From an uncultured Bacteroides sp. (GTDB taxonomy: Bacteria; Bacteroidota; Bacteroidia; Bacteroidales; Bacteroidaceae): DNA of 34,524 nt. Of this stretch, positions 7,384 through 15,825 are shown piece after piece. The translations under genes were made by a program, and so were the position numbers. The stretch is from assembly GCA_900766195.1 (NCBI GenBank), contig CAAFUN010000106.1:1-34524 (forward strand). Reading direction: 5' to 3'. The stretch's first letter is position 1, and each line of letters starts with the position of its first letter. A model generated the notes under the pieces. That model searched no databases and had not been told where the DNA came from. It was given only the letters and a program-made list of their open reading frames with translations.

Positions 7384-8616
7384 ATGAAAATACTTCATAT
7401 AGCTACAAGCGATAGCATTGGTGGTGCTGCTATTGCAGCTTTTCGCCTCAATGAGGCTATGAATAAAGCAGGTGTTAGCTCTACAATGTTAGTGGCGAAC
7501 AAACAAACAAAATCTTTGTCTGTAATTAATGCCTTTAAGGGTCTTTCTCAGATCTGTTATTATCTCTACAGTGGTCTATTAGGACATTTAATCTTTAAAT
7601 ATTTAAATCCTTATTACACTTTCTCGGCAGGATATGGCTATATTAATATACTAAAGTATAAAATAGTCTTTGAGTCTGACATAATATATATACATTGGAT
7701 TAATGATGGTTTTTTGGGAATAAAATCAATCAGCAAATTGCTAAAAACAGGCAAGCCTATAGTAATGGTTATGCATGATATGTGGAATATTACTGGAGGA
7801 TGTCATCACAGCTTTGAGTGCTTGCAATATACAACAACTTGCAATACCTGTCCGATTATTCAGAATAGAAAATTCAGCTGTATTGTAAAGAAAATATACA
7901 ACAAAAAGAAGAAGTGGAAACCATATCCAAATCTAATGTTTATGACTCCGAGCAGTTGGTTGAGTGACTGCGTTAGACGAAGTGGGCTATTTAAGGAACA
8001 TAATGTGACAATTATTCCAAATATGATTGATACATCAAAGTTTAAGCCTTGCGATAAAAGATTTGCAAGAAAAATGCTAGGTTTAGATTTAACTAAAAAA
8101 ATTATCCTATTTGGGGCTAATGGAGGCAATTCAAACCCTTATAAAGGTTGGAATTATCTAAAAGAATCTCTAAAACATTTAGAACTAAACGATGTAGAAA
8201 TTCTTCTTTTCGGAAGTGAAATATCCACAAATAAGCAAAAAGAATTGTTATTTCCCATCCATACCTTGGGCTATCTTTCTGATTCTTATTCACTCTCATT
8301 AATGTATAATGCTGCAGACGTCTATATTCAACCTTCTTTGGCTGAAGTGTTTGGTTTAACTATAGCAGAGTCCATGTCTTGTGGAACCTTTGTAGTAGGA
8401 TTTGATGTAGGCGGAATACCTGATTTGATAAAGCATAAACGAACTGGATACTTAGCTGCATTTATGGACTCAAAGGATTTAGCAAGGGGGATTATGTGGG
8501 CCTTGGATAATACAAGTAAAAAAAATAGTAACTTTTTACACAATTTTATATGTAGCAATTTTTCATATAAAGAGGGAGTGAAAAAGCATATTAATTATTG
8601 CAAAGAAATAATTTAA
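7384..8616 (+). CDS. Glycosyltransferase family 4 (GT-B) with a cysteine-rich insertion
   Basis: 410 aa. The N-terminus is a GT-B acceptor domain (MKILHIATSDSIGGAAIAA). The C-terminal donor domain shows the retaining-enzyme EX7E motif: E321 in PSLAEVFGLTIAES and E329. Between residues 131 and 156 is HDMWNITGGCHHSFEC followed by C-x2-C (C140, H141, H142, C146, C153, C156). This Cys/His cluster occurs in a subset of capsule GT4 enzymes and may bind a metal; its function is not established here. The enzyme probably adds a hexose from a nucleotide donor on the cytoplasmic side. A decayed frame begins at its very end. Confidence 0.88.
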   Translation: MKILHIATSDSIGGAAIAAFRLNEAMNKAGVSSTMLVANKQTKSLSVINAFKGLSQICYYLYSGLLGHLIFKYLNPYYTFSAGYGYINILKYKIVFESDIIYIHWINDGFLGIKSISKLLKTGKPIVMVMHDMWNITGGCHHSFECLQYTTTCNTCPIIQNRKFSCIVKKIYNKKKKWKPYPNLMFMTPSSWLSDCVRRSGLFKEHNVTIIPNMIDTSKFKPCDKRFARKMLGLDLTKKIILFGANGGNSNPYKGWNYLKESLKHLELNDVEILLFGSEISTNKQKELLFPIHTLGYLSDSYSLSLMYNAADVYIQPSLAEVFGLTIAESMSCGTFVVGFDVGGIPDLIKHKRTGYLAAFMDSKDLARGIMWALDNTSKKNSNFLHNFICSNFSYKEGVKKHINYCKEII

Positions 8617-8779
8617 GATTTTAGAGTTTATTCAAATCTTAGCATCTTTAATATTTGGAATAGTTATTATATTTTGCATAATTAAAGACATCGATTATGA
8701 AGTTGCGAAGAATCTAATAAATTGTTTTCTCTTCATAAATAGACAGTTAGATATAAAATCGTATATTGGCAATAAATAG
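8612..8779 (+). pseudogene. Probable gene remnant in the gap after the GT4 gene
   Basis: A frame different from the upstream gene is open for 55 codons from 8612 to the TAG at 8777-8779 and has no usable start. Its translation is protein-like: a hydrophobic helix (IQILASLIFGIVIIFCIIK) followed by a polar tail with YEVAKNLINCFLFINRQ. This could be the last helix and tail of a membrane protein such as an acyltransferase or polymerase. The family is not identified; a chance open frame in AT-rich DNA is possible. The gap runs from 8617 to 8949, and the remainder has a small palindrome AGCGC-TAT-GCGCT (8804-8816) and the hairpin at 8880-8909. Confidence 0.3.
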
Positions 8780-8879
8780 TTATGCGAAGAAGACCTATAC
8801 ATGAGCGCTATGCGCTTTAGAAAGTATTCCTATCCTATTAGTTTTTTCATTCGTTCAAAAAAGGTTTAATCTATTTACT

Positions 8880-8909
8880 ATCCATAAAATTTGCAGAAAT
8901 TTTATGGAT
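8880..8909. repeat. Perfect 13-bp inverted repeat with 4-base loop
   Basis: ATCCATAAAATTT (8880-8892) and its exact complement AAATTTTATGGAT (8897-8909) are separated by GCAG. The stem ends 40 bases before the preferred start of the next glycosyltransferase. No T-run follows on either strand, so a terminator is unlikely. It may be a mRNA stem in the leader or a protein-binding dyad. Confidence 0.55.
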
Positions 8910-8949
8910 CAAAATATTAGAGTCAATAATAGTGAGTATACATAAATAT

Positions 8950-9708
8950 ATGGAAATAAATCAACCACTAATATCAATAATTACTGTATCCTATAATGCA
9001 GTAAAGACTATTGAACAAACTATATTAAGCGTTTTAAATCAGTCATATTCGAATATTGAATATCTACTCATTGATGGCGGTAGTACAGATGGTACCGTAA
9101 ATATTATCGAGAAGTATGCAAATAGATTGGCCTATTGGGTAAGCGAACCGGATAAAGGCATTTATGATGCAATGAATAAAGGCATTGAATTAGCAAAAGG
9201 TGATTTAATTGGTCTAGTCAATAGTGATGATTGGTATGAAAATGTATTAGAAGATTTAGCTCATCTCTATATGATTAAAGGAAATAATTCCATATATCAT
9301 GGAGATGTCAACTTACATTTTATGCACAAAGCATCTTTAGTTTACAAACCATGCTTAGACTTATCTAAATTTTATAAAGGTACTATCATTAACCATCCAA
9401 CAGTATTTGTACCAAAAAAAATTTATACTGATTTAGGTCTATTCAACATAAAGTATAAAATAGCAGCTGATTACGATTTTTTAATTAGATGTTATAAAGA
9501 ATCGATTAACTTTGTATACTTAGACAAAGTTATTTCTAATATGCGATGTGAAGGTGTAAGTAATCAACAAGCTAGAAAGGGATACGAGGAGGCTTGTCAA
9601 ATAGCGATTTCACATGGATTTTCAAAAAACAAAGTCTATTTTTTATACTATTACAAGTGCTTGTTAAATATGTTAGCTCTCTTAAAAAGAAGATTGATTA
9701 TTTTTTAG
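8950..9708 (+). CDS. GT2 glycosyltransferase (WcaA/WcaE-like)
   Basis: 252 aa from ATG 8950. A GTG at 8932 is in frame, but the family N-terminus begins near NQPLISIITVSYNA, so the ATG is preferred. Inverting GT2 features are clear: IDGGSTDGT (residues 41-49), DKGIYDAMNKGIELAKGDLIGLVNSDDW with the DxD-like S92-D93-D94, and a later H-P-T-V-F and ADYDF segment. These are typical of colanic-acid-like and Bacteroides capsule transferases, which add a sugar to the undecaprenyl-linked intermediate. The gene is followed 12 bases later by the polymerase. Confidence 0.9.
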   Translation: MEINQPLISIITVSYNAVKTIEQTILSVLNQSYSNIEYLLIDGGSTDGTVNIIEKYANRLAYWVSEPDKGIYDAMNKGIELAKGDLIGLVNSDDWYENVLEDLAHLYMIKGNNSIYHGDVNLHFMHKASLVYKPCLDLSKFYKGTIINHPTVFVPKKIYTDLGLFNIKYKIAADYDFLIRCYKESINFVYLDKVISNMRCEGVSNQQARKGYEEACQIAISHGFSKNKVYFLYYYKCLLNMLALLKRRLIIF

Positions 9709-9720
9709 TAATTATTTTTC

Positions 9721-10944
9721 ATGACAACATTAAATAAACGGGGGTTAACCGTTAGCTTCTTTTTTCTGTTTTTCCCTTTATATACTACCCCATGGATCAT
9801 TCAAGGCATGATACGTTTACAAAAATGGGCATATATACTTTGGGCTGTATTTATGGGATTATTGGGTATATTATATCCCCCTACAGGTGATTTCTATCGC
9901 TATCAGATGGATTATTATACATCTTTAAAATTAGACTTTAATACATTTATTTATTTTGCCGGGCTAAAATTCGATTATATATTATCCTTTCTTTCCTATT
10001 ACCTTGGAGTATTTAACTTGAATTTCGATTTATCTCGCTTTATCTATAATTTTATCGCCTATTGCTTATTAGGAAAATTATTTATGGATTTAATTCAGGA
10101 CAATCCAAATTTATATGGCTCTACTAAAATGAGATTTCGTATTTTAATTCTTTTATTCTCTTTTTCTATCCCAACTTACTTATATCGTTATGGACTATCT
10201 ACTGCTATGTTTCTATATGGCGCTTACTATGTGTCTGTTAGAGGTCAAAGAACAAAATGGGTTTTTATTATACTAGCAGTCCTTAATCATTTTTCTTTTA
10301 TTGTTTTTTTAGCTATCTTTATATTTCACCGATTTACTTTTTTTAATTGGAAAAAAAGTGTTGTGATTGGTATTCTTATCTTTTCTCTATTCTTCTCTGC
10401 TATTGATGTTTCCTCAATCTTCTATATGTTGCCAATTAACATTATAGAACGTTATTCTATCTACATTGACGGGTATTATGCAGCCGATTATTTAGAAGAT
10501 TTTTCATGGAAACTTAAATTATCTATAATTATAGGTAAACTATCATGTTATATTATCTGTTTTTTTTACATTATATTCTACACAGAAGAACATAAAAAGT
10601 TAAATTCCCTAGTTAATGGAATACTTCTATTAGTTGTTATATCGACTCCCTTTGCAACGATACATGAGCGAATTTTAGGCGTATTTACACTTGCAGCCAC
10701 AATTCATATATTATACTATTATAAAGAAACTACTAGATATTGGAATTGCATAAGAATAATGTTCTATTGTCAAGTATTGTCAATTATAATGGGAGCCTGG
10801 ACTATTCGTAGGCAACTAGCTATTAGTGATATTTCTCATATAGCTTATCAATCTACCTTTCAAGTTTTTATGCATACTTATGATGCTAAGTGGCTTGATA
10901 ATTTTGTTTTTAAAGACGGTGATTTTAAAAGATTTGATAAATAA
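9721..10944 (+). CDS. EpsG-family O-antigen/capsule polymerase (Wzy)
   Basis: 407 aa, strongly hydrophobic, about 10-12 transmembrane segments. The features are those of EpsG/Wzy proteins: an early loop with PPTGDFYRYQMDYY (around residues 53-66), an LSYYLG segment, and the helix RYGLSTAMFLYGAYYVS followed by LNHFSFIVFLAIFIFH. It would link repeat units delivered by the flippase on the periplasmic side. It is the only polymerase candidate in the window, which fits a Wzx/Wzy-dependent pathway. It is followed by a GT2 gene 7 bases downstream. Confidence 0.82.
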   Translation: MTTLNKRGLTVSFFFLFFPLYTTPWIIQGMIRLQKWAYILWAVFMGLLGILYPPTGDFYRYQMDYYTSLKLDFNTFIYFAGLKFDYILSFLSYYLGVFNLNFDLSRFIYNFIAYCLLGKLFMDLIQDNPNLYGSTKMRFRILILLFSFSIPTYLYRYGLSTAMFLYGAYYVSVRGQRTKWVFIILAVLNHFSFIVFLAIFIFHRFTFFNWKKSVVIGILIFSLFFSAIDVSSIFYMLPINIIERYSIYIDGYYAADYLEDFSWKLKLSIIIGKLSCYIICFFYIIFYTEEHKKLNSLVNGILLLVVISTPFATIHERILGVFTLAATIHILYYYKETTRYWNCIRIMFYCQVLSIIMGAWTIRRQLAISDISHIAYQSTFQVFMHTYDAKWLDNFVFKDGDFKRFDK

Positions 10945-10951
10945 TAAAACG

Positions 10952-11929
10952 ATGTACAAAATATCAGTTATTATACCTGCATATAATGCAGCATTGTACT
11001 TGCCTGCATCTTTAGACAGTTGCTTGCAACAAACTTTTACAGATTATGAAGTAATTGTGATTAATGATGGGAGTACAGATAATACACTACTAGTAGCAAA
11101 TAATTATGTTAGAAAAAATCCTTTCATTAAGGTTATTTCTAAAGATAATGAGGGTTTAGTAATGGCTCGTCGTACTGGCATAGCAGAGGCAAAAGCAAAT
11201 TTTATATTTTTTCTTGATGCGGATGATGTGATAGAGCCTGATACCCTCCAACTTCTTTATGATAATATACAAAATGCTGACGTGGCCATCGGGAATGTCA
11301 TTATAGAACATGAAGATGGAACTCCTTTTAAACGTCAAAAGCAAAATAAATTTAAATATGGTCATAGTAATAAAGAGATGATATGCAATTATCTGAGTAA
11401 GAATATATCTCATGCGATCTGGGGACGATTATTTCGTAAATCAGTATTGGAAGGTATAGAAACACCTCCAGATATCACAGTTGGCGAAGATGGAATTACA
11501 ACTTATTTAATATGGGGAAAGCAATCAATAAGAGTTACTTTAGTTGAAAAGTTTCTATACCATTATATTCAAAGAGATGGTTCTATGATTAACACTGTCA
11601 CTCCTACAAATAGAGCCCAAAGAGCAAAATATATTAAATGGCTTTTCAATTACTTTAAATTACATCTTGAAGAGAAAAATATTAGTATGTGCCTAAGTTA
11701 TAATGTCATGAATGAATATTATTCATACTTAAGAGATGGTGGAAATCCAAATGAAGATTACGAGCTATATGATATTGTCTTAAAACAATTATGGAACAAT
11801 AAAGCGTTAAAGGAGTTGGATGTCTGGCAGCAGTTCATGTTAAAATCATTTAAGTGTTCTACTCTATTAGGCTTGATCTATCGAAGACTTTTTATCACTA
11901 TTAGGAACTCTGCTCTAAAGATACGTTAG
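10952..11929 (+). CDS. GT2 glycosyltransferase
   Basis: 325 aa from ATG 10952. The frame can be extended upstream to 10880, but that would overlap the polymerase and add residues foreign to the family, so MYKISVIIPAYNAALYLPAS is taken as the start. NDGSTDNT (residues 38-45) binds the donor nucleotide and FLDADD (87-92) gives the metal-binding DxD. A HAIWGRLFRK segment and a GEDG motif near residue 180 carry the usual acceptor/catalytic region. The next gene starts 2 bases after this stop, so both belong to one transcript. Donor sugar unknown. Confidence 0.9.
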   Translation: MYKISVIIPAYNAALYLPASLDSCLQQTFTDYEVIVINDGSTDNTLLVANNYVRKNPFIKVISKDNEGLVMARRTGIAEAKANFIFFLDADDVIEPDTLQLLYDNIQNADVAIGNVIIEHEDGTPFKRQKQNKFKYGHSNKEMICNYLSKNISHAIWGRLFRKSVLEGIETPPDITVGEDGITTYLIWGKQSIRVTLVEKFLYHYIQRDGSMINTVTPTNRAQRAKYIKWLFNYFKLHLEEKNISMCLSYNVMNEYYSYLRDGGNPNEDYELYDIVLKQLWNNKALKELDVWQQFMLKSFKCSTLLGLIYRRLFITIRNSALKIR

Positions 11930-11930
11930 T

Positions 11931-13001
11931 ATGAACATAGCTTATATACTTCCCTCATTAGCCAACATGGGTCCCATTGTAGTAGCTAAAGATTTAGTAT
12001 CATTAATGGTTAATAATGGACATAATTGTACAGTCTTCTATTTTGACAATAAAACAGAGTTAAGTTTTGCATGCGAAACTATTCGTATTGATCTTTTAAA
12101 ATATGTAAACTTAAAAGGGTTTGATATAGTCCATGCTCACGGCTTCCGTCCCCAATTGTATGTTTCCCTTCATCGTTCTTTTAAAAGTAAAACAAAATAT
12201 ATTGCTACAATGCATAATTTTCTTTTCCAAGATATGTTATATACTTATGGGAAACTTAGGGGACTTATTTACTCTTTTCTTTTTATTCTTACTACAGTTC
12301 GCTTCGATATGATATTAGTACTCAGCAATCTTGCTTTATCATACTATAGACGTTTTATTTCCAAGAAAAAACTTTTTGTCACTTATAATACTAGAATTAT
12401 CGACACTCATAATCATTTGAAAAAGAGCGAAATTGAAGAACTTGAAAAAATTAGAAAAGACGCAAAGTATATTGCTGGGACTATATGTAAAGTATGTAAA
12501 AGAAAAGGGTTGGATATCGTGATCAAATCACTACCTCAACTACCATCTCTGAAATTCGTTATTGTTGGAGATGGAGATTATAAAGAGGAACTGAGGAAAC
12601 TATCCGAAAAACTCGGTGTCTCAAATCGTGTACTTTTCTTAGGTTATAAGGATAATGCTTTCCGCTATAATGAATATTTTGATTTTTATTTCATGCCTAG
12701 CCATAGTGAGGGATTTCCTCTTTCCCTGTTGGAGGCAGCTTACTATGGAAAAGCTACAATTGCATCAAATATACCTCTTTTTAAGGAAATATTTGGAGAA
12801 GATGAAATTGTAATGTTCGACTTAGAGAAACCGTTAACTCTTATTGAAGCTTTCAATAAAGCTGTTATAAATAAGCAAACTTTAGAATTCCGCATTAAGC
12901 GAAAATATGACGAATGTTATTCGCCGAAAGCATTCTATAACTTACATATACAAGCCTATGAAATGAATAATCATAGCTATATAAACACTCATAAAAATTA
13001 A
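11931..13001 (+). CDS. Glycosyltransferase family 4 (GT-B)
   Basis: 356 aa. The N-terminal acceptor domain starts MNIAYILPSLANMGPIVVAKDL and contains DIVHAHGFRPQ (residues 65-75). The donor domain has KGLDIVIKSLPQL, VGDGDYKEEL (212-221) and the EX7E pair E260 and E268 in SHSEGFPLSLLEAAYYG. This is a retaining sugar transferase, placed between two GT2 genes in the same direction. A short gap follows (13002-13223) in which I see no credible gene. Confidence 0.9.
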   Translation: MNIAYILPSLANMGPIVVAKDLVSLMVNNGHNCTVFYFDNKTELSFACETIRIDLLKYVNLKGFDIVHAHGFRPQLYVSLHRSFKSKTKYIATMHNFLFQDMLYTYGKLRGLIYSFLFILTTVRFDMILVLSNLALSYYRRFISKKKLFVTYNTRIIDTHNHLKKSEIEELEKIRKDAKYIAGTICKVCKRKGLDIVIKSLPQLPSLKFVIVGDGDYKEELRKLSEKLGVSNRVLFLGYKDNAFRYNEYFDFYFMPSHSEGFPLSLLEAAYYGKATIASNIPLFKEIFGEDEIVMFDLEKPLTLIEAFNKAVINKQTLEFRIKRKYDECYSPKAFYNLHIQAYEMNNHSYINTHKN

Positions 13002-13223
13002 TATAGCGATCATTACAAGTGTGAGATCATTGGAATTACTTTACTTAGACAAATATTTAAATATCGAATTTGAGCATTTAACATCTCTACTTATGCTGGT
13101 TAGGAGAAATATTTTCATTGAAGATTACTCCATTTTTCTATTCCACCACTATATTAAAATACAATACTTACATTTTCACATATTTTCTATAAAAGAAAAA
13201 ACTTTTAAAAGCATTTATTGATA

Positions 13224-14027
13224 ATGACAAAGTTTTCCGTATTGATGTCCGTGTATGCTAACGAAAAAGCTGACTATTTCCAGTTTTCTTTACAAAGCAT
13301 ATATAATCAAACTTTCGTACCTGATGAGATTCTTTTAGTAAAAGACGGTCCTCTGACTAAAGAATTAGAATCAATAATAAATAACTATAGTGAGTTAAAA
13401 GTACTCACTATAGAAAAAAATGTTGGCTTAGGAAAAGCATTAGATGAAGGTTTAAAGCACTGTACCTATGACATTATAGCTCGCATGGACACAGATGATA
13501 TTGCAAAGTCTGATAGATTTGAAAAACAATTAGCAATATTAATAAAAAATCCAGATATAGATATTGTAGGTGCATGGATTGATGAGTTTGAAGAAAATGT
13601 CGATAATATAAAATCCACAAGAAAGCTACCTGAGAATCATGATGAGATTTTTCGTTTTGCTAAATCTCGAAATCCGATAAATCATCCTGTAGCAATGTTT
13701 AGAAAGCAAGCTGTTCTTGATGCTGGAGGATATCAACATTTTCCTCTTTTTGAGGACTATTATCTTTGGGTACGCATGCTTATGAATGGAGCGAAGTTTT
13801 ATAACATTCAAGAAAGTTTATTGTTCTTCCGATTTTCACCAGAAATGTTTAAACGGCGTGGCGGGTGGAAATATGCAACTACAGAATTAAAATTCCAAAA
13901 TAAAATAAGAAGAATGGACTTTATCTCATATCCAAGATTCTTCAAAAATGTATTATTACGTTTCGTTGCTAGAATTATTCCAAATTCTTTTCGTTCTTGT
14001 ATATACAAAAAAATTCTTAGAAGATAA
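13224..14027 (+). CDS. GT2 glycosyltransferase (AmsE-like)
   Basis: 267 aa from ATG 13224; a TTG at 13218 is in frame, but the ATG gives the normal start MTKFSVLMSVYANEKADYF. LLVKDGPLT (residues 37-45) replaces the usual NDGS motif, as in amylovoran AmsE-type enzymes. RMDTDDIA (87-94) is the DxD region, and NPINHPVAMFRK plus FEDYYLW form the conserved C-terminal half of the domain. Its stop overlaps the start of the epimerase as TAATG, so the two genes are translationally coupled. It is the last clearly AT-rich gene of the block. Confidence 0.88.
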   Translation: MTKFSVLMSVYANEKADYFQFSLQSIYNQTFVPDEILLVKDGPLTKELESIINNYSELKVLTIEKNVGLGKALDEGLKHCTYDIIARMDTDDIAKSDRFEKQLAILIKNPDIDIVGAWIDEFEENVDNIKSTRKLPENHDEIFRFAKSRNPINHPVAMFRKQAVLDAGGYQHFPLFEDYYLWVRMLMNGAKFYNIQESLLFFRFSPEMFKRRGGWKYATTELKFQNKIRRMDFISYPRFFKNVLLRFVARIIPNSFRSCIYKKILRR

Positions 14028-15016
14028 TGAAAATAACATTAATTGGTGCCTCTGGCTTTGTAGGTACCCGTCTCATTGAACTTCTCAAACAAAGCAATTG
14101 TGAATTACAAAATATCGATAAACGACAAAGCCATTTCTATCCTGAAGTGACTAATATAGCCAATGTATTGGATAAGGAGAGAATCACAGATCTTCTGAAA
14201 AATACAGATGTAGTGATACTTCTTGCTGCTGAACATCGAGATGACGTGACACCCACTTCACTCTATTATGATGTGAATGTTGGAGGTATGAGAAATACCT
14301 TAGAGGCTATGGAAGCAAATGGAATAAGACGTATTGTTTTTACTAGCTCTGTGGCTGTATATGGACTAAACAAGAAGAATCCGAATGAAGCTCATCCAGC
14401 CGATCCTTTTAATCATTATGGGAAAAGTAAATGGCAGGCAGAAAAAGTCTTACAGGAATGGCATAAAACGCATCAAGACTGGAATATTAATATTCTGCGA
14501 CCTACGGTAATCTTTGGAGAACGAAATCGTGGAAATGTGTATAATCTATTACGGCAGATTTCGAGCGGTAAGTTCTTAATGGTAGGTAGTGGAAAAAATA
14601 AGAAATCCATGGCGTATGTAGGAAATATTGTGGCATTCATCAAGTTCCTTATTGAGAATAAAACCACGGGATACAACGTCTACAATTATATTGACAAGCC
14701 AGACTTCACGATGAATGAATTGGTAGGGCATGTAAGCATGGTATTGAAAAAATACATTCCAGCTACTCATTTTCCGCTGTGGATCGGCATGATGGGAGGA
14801 TATTGTTTTGATGCTTTGGCATGGGTTACAGGCAAGAAATTAACAGTGAGTTCGGTGAGAGTAAAAAAATTCTGTGCTACCACACAATTTGATGCTTCTA
14901 AAGTAGAATCTTCTGGATTTAAAGCTCCTTATACTTTAGGAGAAGGATTGGCACGTACTCTGGAATTTGAATTTGTTCATGACGCTTCAAACGGAGTGAC
15001 ATTTGTTAGCGAATAA
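14027..15016 (+). CDS. NAD(P)-dependent sugar epimerase/reductase (extended SDR)
   Basis: 329 aa. The Rossmann motif GASGFVG (residues 7-13) binds NAD(P). TSSVAVYG (106-113) supplies the catalytic Ser and YGKSK (131-135) the Tyr-Lys pair of extended SDR enzymes. LRPTVIFGERNRG is the typical sugar-nucleotide region. The protein is related to GalE/WbpV-type 4-epimerases and 4-reductases acting on UDP-linked hexosamines, but the specificity cannot be fixed. Base composition here is closer to the chromosomal genes than to the genes before it. The upstream stop overlaps this start, and the CpsB-like gene begins 6 bases after its end. Confidence 0.85.
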   Translation: MKITLIGASGFVGTRLIELLKQSNCELQNIDKRQSHFYPEVTNIANVLDKERITDLLKNTDVVILLAAEHRDDVTPTSLYYDVNVGGMRNTLEAMEANGIRRIVFTSSVAVYGLNKKNPNEAHPADPFNHYGKSKWQAEKVLQEWHKTHQDWNINILRPTVIFGERNRGNVYNLLRQISSGKFLMVGSGKNKKSMAYVGNIVAFIKFLIENKTTGYNVYNYIDKPDFTMNELVGHVSMVLKKYIPATHFPLWIGMMGGYCFDALAWVTGKKLTVSSVRVKKFCATTQFDASKVESSGFKAPYTLGEGLARTLEFEFVHDASNGVTFVSE

Positions 15017-15022
15017 AAAAGA

Positions 15023-15667
15023 ATGTCTCTTATCTCTACCCACTGCAATATCGATTATCAGCCCTATTTATTGTCTTGTACAGATGACTGGGCTTTGTGT
15101 CAAAGCAAAGCTTTGGAATTGTTGTATTATTTGGAAAAGAATGGAGTAAAGGTGGTATATTGTGTGCCACCAGTACGTAAAGAAAATGCTCAGAATACGG
15201 TGGAGTTTCTACAAAATCAATTCGGAAAGTTACTTACCGCATATGACGGAAAAATCCGCCTGCGTCTTGCAGCATGTTATCGCATTGATGAGGGGTTTAT
15301 TGAGCTCTTAAGACGTAAAGAAATACTAACGCTGGGTGAAAGAAGGCAAGTGCTTGTAGATGTATCGCCTGTGACGGAATATGCAGATACCTGGAAGATA
15401 TTGGATGAGATTATCCAAACAGGGTATGTACCTATGGTGATGCAGCCGGAAAGAGTGACATATTGGGATATACCAGACTTTGAGCACCTGCTTACAATGG
15501 AATGTAAACTGATGGGAAATTTCTATTCTCTATATGGTTATAATGGAGATTTAGCTTTGCGTTACAGCCGAGCACTGTGTTTGCGGAATGCATATAACTC
15601 ATATTGGTCGGGTATGGAAGATACAAAGGTGATGCGTTACATCGAAGATATAAATAAAAGGAAATAA
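15023..15667 (+). CDS. CpsB/YwqE-like PHP-family protein, apparently catalytically dead
   Basis: 214 aa. Its layout follows the CpsB/YwqE metal-dependent tyrosine phosphatases of capsule loci: a NGVKVVYCVPP strand, the long helix, LAACYRIDEGFIELL, VLVDVSPV (110-117), GYVPMVMQPERVTYW (134-148), and MGNFYSLYGYNGDLALRYSRAL (164-185). The metal ligands of active members are replaced. The HxH motif is absent and Gln13/Tyr15 fall there, TPH becomes VPP (48-50), the Glu of the SEY motif becomes Cys85, HPER becomes Gln141-PER, and the final SDxHH is missing. It is therefore probably a pseudo-enzyme that keeps a structural or regulatory role. The alignment was made by eye. Confidence 0.65.
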   Translation: MSLISTHCNIDYQPYLLSCTDDWALCQSKALELLYYLEKNGVKVVYCVPPVRKENAQNTVEFLQNQFGKLLTAYDGKIRLRLAACYRIDEGFIELLRRKEILTLGERRQVLVDVSPVTEYADTWKILDEIIQTGYVPMVMQPERVTYWDIPDFEHLLTMECKLMGNFYSLYGYNGDLALRYSRALCLRNAYNSYWSGMEDTKVMRYIEDINKRK

Positions 15668-15761
15668 CTTGAGATGACAGCAGTTATCTCATTTGTCAAA
15701 AAGATAGTTGGGATTACGTAGGTGATTCCGAGTAAGCTGTCAGTAAACTTATATAGACGTT

Positions 15762-15807
15762 AACTAAAAGAATCCCTTTCACCGCAATGAAAGGGATTCT
15801 TTTAGTT
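15762..15807. terminator. Bidirectional terminator closing the polysaccharide locus
   Basis: A perfect 19-bp stem (15762-15780 with 15789-15807) encloses the loop ACCGCAAT. Each arm ends in A/T-rich sequence (CTTTTAGTT on the right, AACTAAAAG on the left), so it can work on both strands. It lies between the convergent CpsB-like gene and the nucleotidyltransferase gene. Confidence 0.85.
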
Positions 15808-15825
15808 ATGCCCGATAGTCTTTTA

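Noticed and set aside
8880..8909. Invertible capsule promoter bounded by inverted repeats
   Set aside because: The arms are only 4 bases apart, so there is no promoter segment to invert, and no recombinase gene is near.
13021..13221. 66-aa GTG-start frame between GT4 and GT2
   Set aside because: It has no recognisable domain, the start is a GTG without support, and the composition looks like AT-rich spacer.
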